The notes: generated from the letters alone by a model not told the origin. DNA of 64,000 nucleotides from Sinorhizobium glycinis (GCF_001651865.1 NZ_LPUX01000062.1:326501-390500), one strand, 5' to 3'. Counted from the first letter of the stretch, positions 20,223 through 30,463 are shown. Translations and numbers: made by a program.

Positions 20223-20293
20223 GAAGCCTTCCAGGGCCGACAGTTTTCTCGCAGCGCCAAAAATCTTTTCAAAGGCGACGCAAGTCGCTTGAC

Positions 20294-20365
20294 ATCCTCT
20301 CCGCTCCACAATATTTCCGACGGCGGGACACCCCTCCCCAACGAGGGGCTTCTATCTGAGAGGAT
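20294..20365 (+). promoter_or_regulatory. serC-type structured mRNA leader
   Basis: ATCCTCTC (20294-20301) can pair with GAGAGGAT (20358-20365), and an inner hairpin CCCCTC (20331-20336) / GAGGGG (20343-20348) sits within. The 3' outer strand is the ribosome binding site of serC (ATG at 20371), so the fold would hide it. This matches the serC leader described by comparative genomics in alphaproteobacteria, whose last stem covers the serC ribosome site. A TTGACA at 20289-20294 could be a -35 element; if so, transcription would start inside the motif, so the transcript start needs mapping. Confidence 0.6.
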
Positions 20366-20370
20366 AGCAT

Positions 20371-21549
20371 ATGACGAAGCCTGCCAAGCCGGCCGTGCGC
20401 CCGGCAAATACCCATTTTTCTTCTGGTCCTTGCGCCAAGCGTCCCGGCTGGACGCTCGAAGCTCTCTCCGATGCTCCGCTCGGTCGTTCGCACCGCGCCA
20501 AGATCGGCAAGACGAAGCTCAAGCAAGCCATCGACCTTACCCGCGAAATTCTCGAAGTGCCGGCCGATTACCGCATCGGCATCGTGCCCGCTTCCGACAC
20601 CGGCGCCGTCGAGATGGCGCTGTGGTCGCTGCTTGGCGCGCGTGGCGTCGACATGCTGGCCTGGGAAAGTTTCGGTGCCGGCTGGGTGACTGACGTGATC
20701 AAGCAGCTGAAGCTCGCCGATGTCCGCCGCTTCGAAGCCGACTATGGCCAACTGCCGGATCTCTCCAAGGTCGACTTCGACCGTGACGTCGTCTTCACCT
20801 GGAACGGCACGACCTCGGGCGTGCGCGTCCCGAACGCCGATTTCATCCCGGCCGACCGCAAGGGCCTGACGATCTGCGACGCGACCTCGGCCGCCTTCGC
20901 CCAGGAACTCGACTTCGCCAAGCTCGACGTCGTCACCTTCTCCTGGCAGAAGGTTCTAGGCGGCGAGGGAGCGCACGGCGTCCTCATTCTTTCGCCGCGT
21001 GCAGTCGAACGGCTGCTGACCTACGCGCCCGCATGGCCGCTGCCGAAGATCTTCCGCCTCACCAGCGGCGGCAAGCTGATCGAAGGCATCTTTTCCGGCG
21101 AGACGATCAACACGCCGTCTATGCTCTGCGTCGAAGACTATATCGACGCGCTTCTTTGGGCGAAGTCGGTTGGCGGTCTCAACCGCCTGATCGCTCGGGC
21201 AGACGCCAACGCCGACGCGATCCATCGGTTCGTCGACGCAAATGCTTGGATCGCCAATCTGGCCGTCGAGCCGGAGACCCGCTCCAACACCTCGGTCTGC
21301 CTGAAGATCATCGACAAGGACGTGTTGGCCCTCGATGCCGACGGCCAGGCCGCGTTTGCAAAGGGCGTCGTCGCCCTGCTCGAAAAGGAAGGCGCCGCCT
21401 TCGATATCGGTCACTATCGCGATGCCCCGTCCGGCCTTCGTATCTGGGCCGGCGCGACGATCGAGACAGCCGACATGGAAGCGCTGATGCCGTGGCTGAA
21501 CTGGGCCTTCGAAACCCAGAAGGCGACGCTTTCGCAGGCCGCCGCCTGA
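20371..21549 (+). CDS. serC: Phosphoserine aminotransferase
   Basis: A 392-aa class V PLP enzyme that turns 3-phosphohydroxypyruvate and glutamate into phosphoserine. Family landmarks are [12 protein letters not shown] at the N-terminus, [17 protein letters not shown] and the PLP lysine in [11 protein letters not shown]. It belongs to the alphaproteobacterial/Methanosarcina type of SerC. It lies 79 bp before serA, the enzyme of the preceding step, and downstream of the serC leader. Confidence 0.95.
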   Translation: MTKPAKPAVRPANTHFSSGPCAKRPGWTLEALSDAPLGRSHRAKIGKTKLKQAIDLTREILEVPADYRIGIVPASDTGAVEMALWSLLGARGVDMLAWESFGAGWVTDVIKQLKLADVRRFEADYGQLPDLSKVDFDRDVVFTWNGTTSGVRVPNADFIPADRKGLTICDATSAAFAQELDFAKLDVVTFSWQKVLGGEGAHGVLILSPRAVERLLTYAPAWPLPKIFRLTSGGKLIEGIFSGETINTPSMLCVEDYIDALLWAKSVGGLNRLIARADANADAIHRFVDANAWIANLAVEPETRSNTSVCLKIIDKDVLALDADGQAAFAKGVVALLEKEGAAFDIGHYRDAPSGLRIWAGATIETADMEALMPWLNWAFETQKATLSQAAA

Positions 21550-21628
21550 CCGATGCGACTGCTTCGCTCTTCTTGAGGGCGAAGCCACTCCAATTGCCGT
21601 TCAGACCAGATTTTTGAAGGAGGCCTAC

Positions 21629-23224
21629 ATGGCACCTCGCGTTCTCGTATCCGATGAACTGTCGGAAACCGCCGTCCAGATCTTCCGCGATCGCGGCGTC
21701 GAAGTGGATTTCCAGCCGAAGCTCGGCAAGGACAAGGAGAAGCTTGCCGAGATCATCGGCAATTACGATGGTCTCGCCATCCGCTCGGCCACCAAGGTGA
21801 CGGAGAAGCTGATCGCCGAAGCGACCAATCTCAAGGTCGTCGGCCGCGCCGGCATCGGCGTCGACAATGTCGACATTCCGGCCGCCTCGCGCCGCGGCAT
21901 CATCGTCATGAACACCCCGTTCGGCAACTCGATCACCACGGCCGAGCACGCGATTGCGCTGATGTTCGCGGTCGCCCGCCAGCTTCCCGCCGCCGACAAT
22001 TCCACCCAGGCGGGCAAGTGGGAAAAGTCGAAGTTCATGGGGGTCGAGATCACCGGCAAGGTGCTCGGCGTCATCGGCGCCGGCAATATCGGCTCGATCG
22101 TCTGTGCCCGGGCGATCGGCCTCAAGATGCACGTGCTTGCCTATGATCCGTTCCTGTCGAAGGAGCGGGCGGAGGAAATGGGCGTCGTCAAGGTCGAACT
22201 GGACGAGCTGCTGGCGCAGGCGGACTTCATCACCCTGCACGTGCCGCTGACCGACAAGACGCGCAATGTCCTGAGCGCCGAAGCGATTGCCAAGACAAAG
22301 CCGGGCGTGCGCATCATCAACTGCGCCCGCGGCGGCCTCGTCGACGAGAAGGCGCTTGCCGATGCGCTGAAGTCCGGCCACGTCGCCGGCGCCGGTTTCG
22401 ACGTCTTCGAGGTTGAGCCGGCCACCGAGAGCCCGCTCTTCGGCCTGCCGAACGTCGTCTGCACCCCGCATCTCGGCGCCTCGACCACCGAGGCGCAGGA
22501 GAACGTGGCGCTGCAGGTTGCCGAGCAGATGGCGGATTATCTCGTCAAAGGGGCAGTCAGCAACGCCATCAACATGCCGTCGATCACCGCCGAGGAGGCG
22601 CCGATCCTTAAACCCTTCATCCGGCTCGCGGACGTCCTCGGAGCCTTTGTCGGTCAGGTGACGGAAAGCGCCATCAAGGAGATCGAGATCCTCTATGACG
22701 GCTCGACCGCGGCGATGAACACAAAGGCGCTGACGAGCGCCGTGCTCGCCGGCCTGATCCGCCCGCAGGTGGCCGACGTCAACATGGTCTCGGCACCGAT
22801 CATGATCAAGGAAAAGGGCATCATCCTTTCCGAGGTCAAGCGCGACAAGACCGGCGTCTTCGACGGCTACATCAAGCTGACGGTGACGACGGCGAACCAG
22901 ACCCGCTCGGTTGCCGGCACGGTCTTCTCCGACGGCAAGCCGCGCTTCATCCAGATCAAGGGCATCAACCTCGATGCGGATGTGGGTAACCACATGGTCT
23001 ACCTCACCAACACCGACGTTCCGGGCATGATCGGATTCATCGGCACGACGCTCGGCGACGCCAACGTCAACATCGCCAACTTCCAGCTCGGCCGCGAGAA
23101 GCAGGGCGGCGACGCGATCGCCCTGCTCTATGTCGATGGTCCAGTTTCCGAAGGGGTGCTCGACAAGTTGCGTGCGAACCCCGCGGTCCGCCAAGCCAAG
23201 CCGTTGGTGTTCAACGTCGATTGA
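21629..23224 (+). CDS. serA: D-3-phosphoglycerate dehydrogenase
   Basis: A 531-aa long-form SerA that oxidises 3-phosphoglycerate, the first committed step to serine. NAD-binding GAGNIGS and the catalytic Arg, Glu and His in NCARGGLVDE, EVEPATESP and TPHLGAST are present. An allosteric substrate-binding domain (about residues 315-450) and a C-terminal ACT domain (TDVPGMIGFIGTTLGD) suggest serine feedback. The ATG at 21629 has a GGAGG site 5 bp upstream; an in-frame codon at 21614 is less likely. It forms an operon with serC. Confidence 0.96.
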   Translation: MAPRVLVSDELSETAVQIFRDRGVEVDFQPKLGKDKEKLAEIIGNYDGLAIRSATKVTEKLIAEATNLKVVGRAGIGVDNVDIPAASRRGIIVMNTPFGNSITTAEHAIALMFAVARQLPAADNSTQAGKWEKSKFMGVEITGKVLGVIGAGNIGSIVCARAIGLKMHVLAYDPFLSKERAEEMGVVKVELDELLAQADFITLHVPLTDKTRNVLSAEAIAKTKPGVRIINCARGGLVDEKALADALKSGHVAGAGFDVFEVEPATESPLFGLPNVVCTPHLGASTTEAQENVALQVAEQMADYLVKGAVSNAINMPSITAEEAPILKPFIRLADVLGAFVGQVTESAIKEIEILYDGSTAAMNTKALTSAVLAGLIRPQVADVNMVSAPIMIKEKGIILSEVKRDKTGVFDGYIKLTVTTANQTRSVAGTVFSDGKPRFIQIKGINLDADVGNHMVYLTNTDVPGMIGFIGTTLGDANVNIANFQLGREKQGGDAIALLYVDGPVSEGVLDKLRANPAVRQAKPLVFNVD

Positions 23225-23259
23225 GCGGCACTTCGCTCTTCAGACGATTCCAAAACTCT

Positions 23260-23420
23260 CACCCCTCCCCAACCCCTCCCCACAAGGGGGAGGGGCTTCG
23301 CGCCCGCTGCACCCGCTTACAATTTCCCAACGTCCGGGCCTTCGGAACGGTTGATGGGGAAAGGCGCGGACGCGGTATCGTAAGCCCCTCCCCCTTGTGC
23401 GGAGGGGGTGGGGAGGGGTC
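23260..23420. repeat. RIME-like inverted repeat pair (family A)
   Basis: Two inverted arms rich in CCCCTCCCC (23260-23299 and 23382-23420) surround an 80-bp centre between serA and the minus-strand transporter gene. Each arm is itself a hairpin (CCCCTCCCC..CACAAGG..GGAGGGGC). The same family recurs at 57173-57340. It may also terminate transcription from both sides. Confidence 0.75.
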
Positions 23421-23447
23421 TTCCCGCATACGCTCATTTTTGCGTCA

Positions 23448-24335
23448 CTACGGTGATTTCGGACGGCCGTGCTCGGCGATCGCGATGCCGCCGAGGACAA
23501 GAAGCAATGCCACCAGATGGAATGCGTGGAAGGTCTCGCCGACGAGCAGCACGGAGAGCAAGGTTCCGAAAACCGGGATGGCATTGATGAACAGGCCGGC
23601 GCGATTGGCGCCGATCATTTCGACACCGCGCACATAGAGAACCTGGGACATCAGCGACGGGAAGATCGCGGCGTAGAGAACGATGGCCCAGCCGGTCGCG
23701 TCCGGCATGATCGCATTGCCGCTCCGGGCTTCCCACACGAGCAGCGGAATGGAGCTGAGCAGCGCGCCGAAGGCCGGCGCGGCAATGAAGCTCTGCCAAT
23801 GCATCGCCGGTTTCCAGCGCAGCGTGACCGTATAGACCGCATAGACGATGCAGGCGAGGATCATCAGCCCGTCGCCGAAATTGAATTGCAGTCGCATCAG
23901 GCTCGTGAAGTCGCCGTGCGCGGCGGTGGTGAGCACGCCGATCAGCGTCACGGTGAAGCCGACAACCTGCGCGATCGAGGCTTTCGTCCGGAAGCAGGCG
24001 AAGTTGAAGATGAAGATCAGCATAGGAATGCCGGCCTGCAGGATCACGGCATTGATAGCGCTCGTATACTTCACCGCCGAATAAAGGAAGGCGTTGAACA
24101 TCGTGAAGCCGACGGCGCCATAGGCCAGCAACTGCAACCAGTGGCGACGGATCTTTTCCCAGTCGCGCCGGATTTGCGGGGTCATCAAAGCAAGGATGAC
24201 GGTGACGGCGACCAGCCAGCGCAGCGTCGTCAGCATCATCGGGCTGATATGCCCGACGGCCATCTTCCCGGCAACCGAATTGCCACCCCAGAAAAGCGCG
24301 GTGATGGTGAGATAGAAATAGGCTCTGGAGTTCAC
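23448..24335 (-). CDS. DMT-superfamily (EamA) transporter
   Basis: A 295-aa inner-membrane protein with ten predicted helices in two EamA repeats, for example FYLTITALFWGGNSVAGK at the start and AIVLYAAIFPSLMSQVLY in the second half. Members export amino acids, metabolites or drugs; the substrate cannot be told from sequence. It is convergent with serA across a RIME element and divergent from purA. Confidence 0.88.
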   Translation of the reverse strand: MNSRAYFYLTITALFWGGNSVAGKMAVGHISPMMLTTLRWLVAVTVILALMTPQIRRDWEKIRRHWLQLLAYGAVGFTMFNAFLYSAVKYTSAINAVILQAGIPMLIFIFNFACFRTKASIAQVVGFTVTLIGVLTTAAHGDFTSLMRLQFNFGDGLMILACIVYAVYTVTLRWKPAMHWQSFIAAPAFGALLSSIPLLVWEARSGNAIMPDATGWAIVLYAAIFPSLMSQVLYVRGVEMIGANRAGLFINAIPVFGTLLSVLLVGETFHAFHLVALLLVLGGIAIAEHGRPKSP

Positions 24336-24542
24336 GGCGCTGCGATCCGTATGGAGGTGGGATGGGAGGTGCCCCGACGGCGAGAGAGTTTGCAGGTATA
24401 GGCGCTAAGGCCATCGCTTGTCATGCAAAAAGGGCCGACCACGAGCCATAACGGGGTCGCTTTCCGAAAGACAACACAGTATAGATGCGCGGGTTTGAGA
24501 ACAGCGCAACGTCCTCGCGTGCGCGTGAACAGGAAGAGAATT

Positions 24543-25841
24543 ATGACGAACGTCGTGGTGGTCGGATCCCAATGGGGTGACGAAGGCAAAGGCAAGATCG
24601 TGGATTGGCTCTCGGAGCGCGCCGACATCGTCGTGCGCTTCCAGGGCGGTCACAATGCCGGCCACACCCTGGTGATCGACGGCGTCAGCTACAAGCTGTC
24701 GCTGCTTCCCTCCGGCGTCGTCCGCCCCGGCAAGCTTGCCGTCATCGGCAATGGCGTGGTCATCGATCCCCACGCGCTGATTGCGGAAATCGACAAGCTC
24801 GGCAATCAGGGCGTCAAGATCACGCCCGACAACCTGCGCATCGCCGACAATGCCACGCTTATCCTGTCGCTGCATCGCGAACTTGACGGTTTCCGCGAGG
24901 ACGCCGCCTCGAACAGCGGCACCAAGATCGGCACGACGCGCCGCGGCATCGGCCCGGCCTATGAGGACAAGGTCGGCCGCCGCGCCATTCGCGTCATGGA
25001 TCTGGCCGACCTCGATACGCTGCCGGCCAAGGTCGATCGGCTGCTGACGCACCACAACGCGCTGCGCCGCGGCCTCGGCGAGGCGGAAATCAGCCACCAG
25101 GCGATCATGGACGAACTCTCCTCCGTCGCCGCGCGGGTGCTGCCGTTCATGGACACCGTCTGGCTGCTCCTCGACAAGGAGCGCCGCAAGGGCGCGCGCA
25201 TCCTGTTCGAGGGTGCGCAGGGCACACTGCTCGACATCGATCACGGCACCTATCCCTTCGTCACCTCGTCGAACACGGTTGCCGGGCAAGCGGCTGCCGG
25301 TTCGGGCATGGGACCGGGCGCGCTCGGCTATATTCTCGGCATCACCAAGGCCTATACGACGCGCGTCGGCGAGGGGCCGTTTCCGACGGAACTCCACGAC
25401 GAGGTCGGCCAGTTCCTCGGCGAGCGCGGTCACGAGTTCGGAACGGTCACCGGCCGCAAGCGGCGTTGCGGCTGGTTCGACGCGGCACTCGTGCGCCAGT
25501 CGGTCGCCGCCAACGGCATCACCGGCATTGCGCTCACCAAGCTCGACGTGCTCGATGGCTTGGACGAGCTGAAGATCTGCGTCGGCTATACTCTGGACGG
25601 ACAAGAGATCGATCATCTTCCCGCAAGTCAGGCGCAGCAAGCTTCGGTAAAGCCAGTCTATATTACGCTCGAAGGCTGGAAGGAATCGACGGTCGGCGCC
25701 CGCAGCTGGGCCGATCTTCCGGCACAGGCGATCAAATACGTTCGCCAGGTCGAGGAACTGATCGGCGCGCCGGTCGCGCTTCTTTCGACGAGCCCGGAGC
25801 GCGACGACACAATACTTGTGACCGACCCGTTTGAGGACTAG
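24543..25841 (+). CDS. purA: Adenylosuccinate synthetase
   Basis: A 432-aa GTP-dependent enzyme that joins IMP and aspartate, the first step from IMP to AMP. It starts [19 protein letters not shown] with the catalytic aspartate and P-loop, followed by GGHNAGHT. The ATG at 24543 fits the family; a frame opening at 24423 adds 40 unrelated residues. The next gene begins 62 bp downstream on the same strand. Confidence 0.97.
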   Translation: MTNVVVVGSQWGDEGKGKIVDWLSERADIVVRFQGGHNAGHTLVIDGVSYKLSLLPSGVVRPGKLAVIGNGVVIDPHALIAEIDKLGNQGVKITPDNLRIADNATLILSLHRELDGFREDAASNSGTKIGTTRRGIGPAYEDKVGRRAIRVMDLADLDTLPAKVDRLLTHHNALRRGLGEAEISHQAIMDELSSVAARVLPFMDTVWLLLDKERRKGARILFEGAQGTLLDIDHGTYPFVTSSNTVAGQAAAGSGMGPGALGYILGITKAYTTRVGEGPFPTELHDEVGQFLGERGHEFGTVTGRKRRCGWFDAALVRQSVAANGITGIALTKLDVLDGLDELKICVGYTLDGQEIDHLPASQAQQASVKPVYITLEGWKESTVGARSWADLPAQAIKYVRQVEELIGAPVALLSTSPERDDTILVTDPFED

Positions 25842-25903
25842 TGTCGGCGCAAGGAAGCGGCGCCGCATTGCGGCTGCATGACTAGGATTTGAGAAAGCAT
25901 CTG

Positions 25904-28207
25904 ATGGCGGATTTTGTTGCAGTTATTCGCAGGACCGTTGACGGCCTGTCGGAAAACACACCCGAAATGCGGGGCAGAGTCTACGAGAAGGCACGCAGTG
26001 CGGTGCGCCGCCAACTCGAGAACATGACGCCGCGGCCATCGGACGACATGATCAACCGGCAGCTGAACAAGCTGGAACTGGCGATTGCCGAGGTCGAAAG
26101 CGAACACGCCGAGGCCTTGCCGGCAGCCGAAGAGACCGAAGCGTTCGAGCCTGGCTCAGCCGAAGCGCCCGCCGAGCAGGAGCCTGCCGCTCCGGGTTCA
26201 CCGGCGCCGGAGCCTGTTCAGGTACAAGCTGCAGACGAGCAGACCGCAGCCGAGGAACACATCGAGGAAGCAGCGCCGGAAGCTCAGGAAGCCTTCGAAG
26301 GACCGGCTCCGGCCGACGAAGTCGCTCCGGCCGCCGAGCATGAGGTACTGGATCACCGGGAAGCCGAGCCTACCGCCGAGACCTCCTCGGCCGAGCCATA
26401 TCAGGAGCCGTCCGCAGTAGCTGAAGTGCCCGAAGCTGCCCCGACCGAGCCGCAGTGGGACGCACCGGCAGAGGAGCAGCCGGCTACGGAGGAAGTCGAG
26501 AGCTGGCAGCAAGCGCCCGCCGAAGAGGCAAGCGCCCCCGAGCCGCAGCCGGGGGAATTCGAACGCGGTGAACCCGCGGTTGAGACTGAGGCCGTGGAAG
26601 CGGTAAGCGCGGAAGAGCGAGCGGCTCCGGAAGAGCCGGTGGGCGAAGAAGCTCCGCCGGTCGAGGCAGCACCGGCGAAAGAGGATACCTCCGAATGGGC
26701 GCTGCCGGAGTGGGAGGATGCTCCGCCCGTCGCAAGGCCCGGCGAAGAGCCGCCGGCGCCCGAGGCGCCACGCGAGGAGTCGGCCGCGCCGGAGCGGCTG
26801 GGGATGCACCCGGTCGAGCCCGGGCCAAGCCAGACCGCCCATCGGGCGGGGGAGGCGGAGACGGCGCAGGCTTGGTCCTTCGACGACAGCGATCCCTTTG
26901 CTGCGCCAGCCGAGTTCAGGAAGGACAAGCCAGCCGAACCGGATGTCTCCGAATGGGCCTGGCCGGTGGAGAAGGCGGCCGCCGCCTCGAACGAGGAGGA
27001 ACGGGCCGGCACGGCCTGGGAGCATATCGATGATCTGCTCGGCTTCGATGAAGCCGGCCGGGCGACGAACGGCTCGGCCGCGGTCGCCAAGGAGGATGAC
27101 AACGGCAGCGGTGTGGCGGCAGCGGCGCTGTCCCCGCGGCCTGCCTCCTACCGCGTTTCCCCCAAACCGGCCCGGTTCAGTGTGAAGACCCTGGCAATCG
27201 GTGCGGTGATCCTGCTTCTCCTTGGCGGTGGCGGCTATGCCTATTGGGTAAACAGGGAAGCGGGCAATGCCTGGCTTTCGGCCATGCTCGCGAAGATCAT
27301 GCCTGCCGAGCCCGAGACTCAAACGCCACCAGCTGGCGAGGGCGAGCCTGCCGGCCAGCCGGGCGAACAGTCCGGCACGCAGGGCGGTACGGCGCTTCCG
27401 CAGGACGCATCGACAAAGTTTACGCAGCGTTTGCTTGCCGATGGATCGGAGCGCGACGAAGGGGCTGCGGGCGCGAACGGCACCGAAGTATCGCAAGAGG
27501 GCAAGTCCGTCGCGCCTCAGACCGAGGCCGGCCAACCGCAGAGCGCCTCGGCGGGAAACCAGCAGGCCGCTGCCCAGACCCCCGAGCCCGCAGCCAACCG
27601 GGACGGCGGAGCGCCCCAAACCGAGGTCTCGATCGCCGACGGCGAGAAGATGTTCCTCTACGAGGAGCGGCTTGGCCAGTCCTCGCCCACGGCCGTCCCG
27701 GGTGCCGTCGCCTGGTCCGTCAAGGAGGAATCGCCAGGCGGCGACGCCAAGCCCGAGCCGGCGATCCAGGCTCAGATCACCGTGCCCGACCGCGGCCTCA
27801 CGGCGCTGATGACGATCAAGCGCAATGCCGATCCGTCACTGCCGGCAAGCCACGTGATCGAATTCGTATTCTCGCTGCCAGAGAATTTCGAGGGCGGCAG
27901 CATCGAGGGCGTCCAGCGCGTTTCGATGAAGCGCACCGAGCAGGATCGCGGCGACCCGCTCATTGCCGTACCGGCGAAGATCACCGACGACTTTCACATG
28001 ATCGCGCTCAACGACTTCGCGGAAGCGGTCGGCAGCAACACCGAACTCTTGCGCAGCCGCAGCTGGATCGACATCCCGATCACCTATCGCAATGGGCGCC
28101 GCGCCCTGCTCACCCTCGAGAAGGGAGCGAGCGGCACGGAGGCCTTCAGCAAGGCCATGCAGGCCTGGAGTTCACTCGGCAGCGCTGCGGCGGCGAGCGG
28201 CCAGTAG
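25904..28207 (+). CDS. Large acidic single-pass membrane protein of unknown function
   Basis: A 767-aa protein. An N-terminal helical segment (residues 1-65, FVAVIRRTVDGLSENTPEM) is followed by about 340 residues rich in Glu, Pro and Ala with no fold signature. A membrane helix lies near residues 428-447 (TLAIGAVILLLLGGGGYAYW). A second Gly/Gln/Ser linker leads to a C-terminal domain of about 200 residues (from GEKMFLYEERL to the end) that looks folded and would lie in the periplasm. There is no signal peptide, so the acidic part should be cytoplasmic. It may be co-transcribed with purA. The family looks conserved in rhizobia, but no function is assigned here. Confidence 0.85.
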   Translation: MADFVAVIRRTVDGLSENTPEMRGRVYEKARSAVRRQLENMTPRPSDDMINRQLNKLELAIAEVESEHAEALPAAEETEAFEPGSAEAPAEQEPAAPGSPAPEPVQVQAADEQTAAEEHIEEAAPEAQEAFEGPAPADEVAPAAEHEVLDHREAEPTAETSSAEPYQEPSAVAEVPEAAPTEPQWDAPAEEQPATEEVESWQQAPAEEASAPEPQPGEFERGEPAVETEAVEAVSAEERAAPEEPVGEEAPPVEAAPAKEDTSEWALPEWEDAPPVARPGEEPPAPEAPREESAAPERLGMHPVEPGPSQTAHRAGEAETAQAWSFDDSDPFAAPAEFRKDKPAEPDVSEWAWPVEKAAAASNEEERAGTAWEHIDDLLGFDEAGRATNGSAAVAKEDDNGSGVAAAALSPRPASYRVSPKPARFSVKTLAIGAVILLLLGGGGYAYWVNREAGNAWLSAMLAKIMPAEPETQTPPAGEGEPAGQPGEQSGTQGGTALPQDASTKFTQRLLADGSERDEGAAGANGTEVSQEGKSVAPQTEAGQPQSASAGNQQAAAQTPEPAANRDGGAPQTEVSIADGEKMFLYEERLGQSSPTAVPGAVAWSVKEESPGGDAKPEPAIQAQITVPDRGLTALMTIKRNADPSLPASHVIEFVFSLPENFEGGSIEGVQRVSMKRTEQDRGDPLIAVPAKITDDFHMIALNDFAEAVGSNTELLRSRSWIDIPITYRNGRRALLTLEKGASGTEAFSKAMQAWSSLGSAAAASGQ

Positions 28208-28229
28208 GAAGATCGAGTAACGCAACGCA

Positions 28230-28264
28230 AAAGCCCCGGCTGGACCTTATCCAGCCGGGGCTTT
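28230..28264. terminator. Bidirectional terminator between the purA unit and rpoH
   Basis: A 15-bp perfect stem (28230-28244 with 28250-28264, core AAGCCCCGGCTGGA) with A and T runs on the two sides serves converging transcripts. Confidence 0.85.
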
Positions 28265-28293
28265 GTTCGCTCTGAAGGGATAGGCGAATCGGG

Positions 28294-29199
28294 TCAGGCG
28301 CCCTCGACGACCCGCAGCGCGTTGGCGCGCTCGAGAGCCGCCTTGCGGACCGCTTCCTGCACCTTCTCGAAGGCGCGTACCTCGATCTGGCGAACGCGCT
28401 CGCGGCTGATGTCGAACTCCGTCGAAAGGTCTTCCAGCGTGACCGGCTCTTCGGTCAGCCGGCGCGCCTCGAAGATGCGGCGTTCGCGATCGTTCAAGAC
28501 CTTCATGGCGCTGGCGAGCAGGGCACGGCGGCTGTCGAGCTCATCCTGCTCGATCAGGATTTCCTCCTGGTTGTCGTGTTCGTCGACCAGCCAATCCTGC
28601 CACTGTCCGGAATCGCCTTCGCTGGCCTTGATCGGCGCGTTGAGCGACGCGTCGCCTGACAGGCGGCGGTTCATGGAAACGACTTCGTCCTCGCTGACCT
28701 TCAGGGTCGTCGCAATTTCCTTCACCTGCTCCGGCTTCAAGTCGCCTTCGTCGAGTGCCTGAATGCGGCCCTTCAGCCGTCGGAGATTGAAGAACAGGCG
28801 CTTCTGGTTGGCGGTGGTGCCCATCTTCACCAGCGACCATGAACGCAGGATATATTCCTGAATGGCTGCCTTGATCCACCACATGGCGTATGTCGCCAGG
28901 CGGAAGCCACGATCGGGCTCGAATTTCTTGACTGCCTGCATAAGGCCGACATTACCTTCCGAGATGACTTCGCCGATCGGCAGGCCGTAGCCGCGGTAAC
29001 CCATTGCGATCTTGGCGACGAGGCGCAGATGGCTCGTCACCAGCTTGTGGGCGGCGCTACGGTCGTCATGCTCCTGATACCGCTTGGCGAGCATGTACTC
29101 TTCCTGCGGCTCGAGCATGGGAAATTTTCGGATTTCGTCGAGGTAACGGTTGAGGCCGCCCTCTCCAGCGGCAATGGTCGGCAACGTGCTGCGGGCCAT
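28294..29199 (-). CDS. rpoH: RNA polymerase sigma-32 factor RpoH
   Basis: A 301-aa heat-shock sigma factor. It has sigma-70 region 2 (EEYMLAKRY through LATYAMWWIKAAIQEY), the RpoH box near NQKRLFFNLRRLKG, and region 4 (TLEDLSTEFDISRERVRQIE). Rhizobia usually have two rpoH genes; this resembles the main RpoH1 type, but I leave the number off. FtsH and DnaK would be expected to limit its stability. It has its own promoter about 80 bp upstream. Confidence 0.95.
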   Translation of the reverse strand: MARSTLPTIAAGEGGLNRYLDEIRKFPMLEPQEEYMLAKRYQEHDDRSAAHKLVTSHLRLVAKIAMGYRGYGLPIGEVISEGNVGLMQAVKKFEPDRGFRLATYAMWWIKAAIQEYILRSWSLVKMGTTANQKRLFFNLRRLKGRIQALDEGDLKPEQVKEIATTLKVSEDEVVSMNRRLSGDASLNAPIKASEGDSGQWQDWLVDEHDNQEEILIEQDELDSRRALLASAMKVLNDRERRIFEARRLTEEPVTLEDLSTEFDISRERVRQIEVRAFEKVQEAVRKAALERANALRVVEGA

Positions 29200-29278
29200 G
29201 AAGCACCCCCTTTGTGCATCTCCGGCCTCCGGGACGGCAGGCCGGGCGTGGGTCTTCGTCCAGACCCCACGAGGCTAG

Positions 29279-29307
29279 AAGATAAGTACGGCGAAAGCAT
29301 GATTCAA
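29279..29307 (-). promoter_or_regulatory. Candidate promoter for rpoH
   Basis: On the minus strand TTGAAT (29307-29302), a 17-bp spacer and TATCTT (29284-29279), giving a leader of about 70 nt before the rpoH ATG. A GANTC site overlaps the -35 side (29301-29305). Confidence 0.45.
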
Positions 29308-29405
29308 GCACTCCGGTTTCACGCTATCGTGAGACCGGGGGGAGGAAGGTTTCGAATTGAAGCGCCCCTAAAATCGGAATTCTTCGCAGCGATTTCAAGA
29401 GCCTG

Positions 29406-30434
29406 TCACGTTCCAGCGCGAAGCGCGGCGATCAGTTCCTCCATGTCCGCCGGCATCGGTGCTTCGAAATGCATCGTGTCGCCGCTGGAAGGATGCTGGA
29501 ACCGCAGCATGAAGGCGTGCAGAGCCTGCCGGGAGAAACGATTGACCACGCCCTTGGCGGCTTCCGGCAGCAGGTTCGCCTTGGTCCGGAAGGCAGCGCC
29601 GTAATCGGGATCGCCGATCAGCGGATGGCCGATATGGGCCATGTGGACGCGGATCTGGTGAGTCCGGCCTGTCTCCAGGTGGCATTCGACGGTTGAAGCG
29701 AGACACGTGCCGTCCGGCTTCTCGTGATAGCGCTCGATCACTTCGTAATGAGTGATCGCCTCGCGCGCGTCATCGCTTTCCTCGCGCTTGACGGCTCGTT
29801 TCGTCCGATCGCCGGCCCGGCCGAGCGCCGCATTGATCGTGCCCTTCAGCTGCCTGGGGCGCCCCCAGACGACAGCCTGATAGGCGCGCTCCAAAGGCCC
29901 GGTGCGGCCGTGATCGGCAAATTGGTCGGAGAGATGCCGATGCGCAGTATCGTTCTTCGCGGCGACCATGACGCCGCTCGTCTCCTTGTCCAGCCGATGG
30001 ACGATCCCGGGCCGCCTGACGCCGCCGATGCCGGAAAGGCTGTCGCCGCAATGGTGGATGAGGGCGTTGACGAGCGTCCCCGTCCAGTTGCCGGCCCCCG
30101 GATGGACGACGAGACCGGCCGGTTTCACCAGCACGATCAGATCATCGTCCTCGTAAAGAACGTCGAGCGGGATGTCCTCGCCCTTGGGTTCGGGATCCTC
30201 GGGGGCGGGCAGTGCGATCTCGAAGCTGTCGCCCGGGTGAACCTTCCGTTTGGGTTCGAGGACCGCCGTGCCGTTGATCGAAACGGCGCCTAGCTCGATC
30301 AGCGCCTTGATTCGATTGCGCGAAAATTCGCCCGAAAGCGCCTCCGTCAGAAAGGCATCCAGCCGCCCGGCGGCATTCTCGTCGGCTCTCAGGACTTTCC
30401 TATTGCCGGTCGCTTGTTTAAAGGGATCGTTCAT
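29406..30434 (-). CDS. rluD: RluA-family 23S rRNA pseudouridine synthase (RluD-like)
   Basis: A 342-aa enzyme with an N-terminal S4 RNA-binding domain (about residues 20-85, NRIKALIELGAVSIN) and the RluA catalytic motif GIVHRLDKETSGVMV carrying the nucleophilic aspartate. RluD makes the helix-69 pseudouridines of 23S rRNA; assignment within the RluA/C/D group rests on length and overall form. It is divergent from the small membrane protein gene at 30464, with 29 bp between starts. Confidence 0.88.
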   Translation of the reverse strand: MNDPFKQATGNRKVLRADENAAGRLDAFLTEALSGEFSRNRIKALIELGAVSINGTAVLEPKRKVHPGDSFEIALPAPEDPEPKGEDIPLDVLYEDDDLIVLVKPAGLVVHPGAGNWTGTLVNALIHHCGDSLSGIGGVRRPGIVHRLDKETSGVMVAAKNDTAHRHLSDQFADHGRTGPLERAYQAVVWGRPRQLKGTINAALGRAGDRTKRAVKREESDDAREAITHYEVIERYHEKPDGTCLASTVECHLETGRTHQIRVHMAHIGHPLIGDPDYGAAFRTKANLLPEAAKGVVNRFSRQALHAFMLRFQHPSSGDTMHFEAPMPADMEELIAALRAGT

Positions 30435-30463
30435 TCCGTTTCAATTCCGACAGAAAGCCAGCC

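Noticed and set aside
21308..23194. 628-aa open frame on the minus strand over serC-serA
   Set aside because: Antisense shadow of serA; composition and lack of domains argue against a gene.
26198..27619. 473-aa minus-strand frame over the acidic protein gene
   Set aside because: Arg/Gly-rich shadow of a Glu/Ala/Pro-rich coding sequence.
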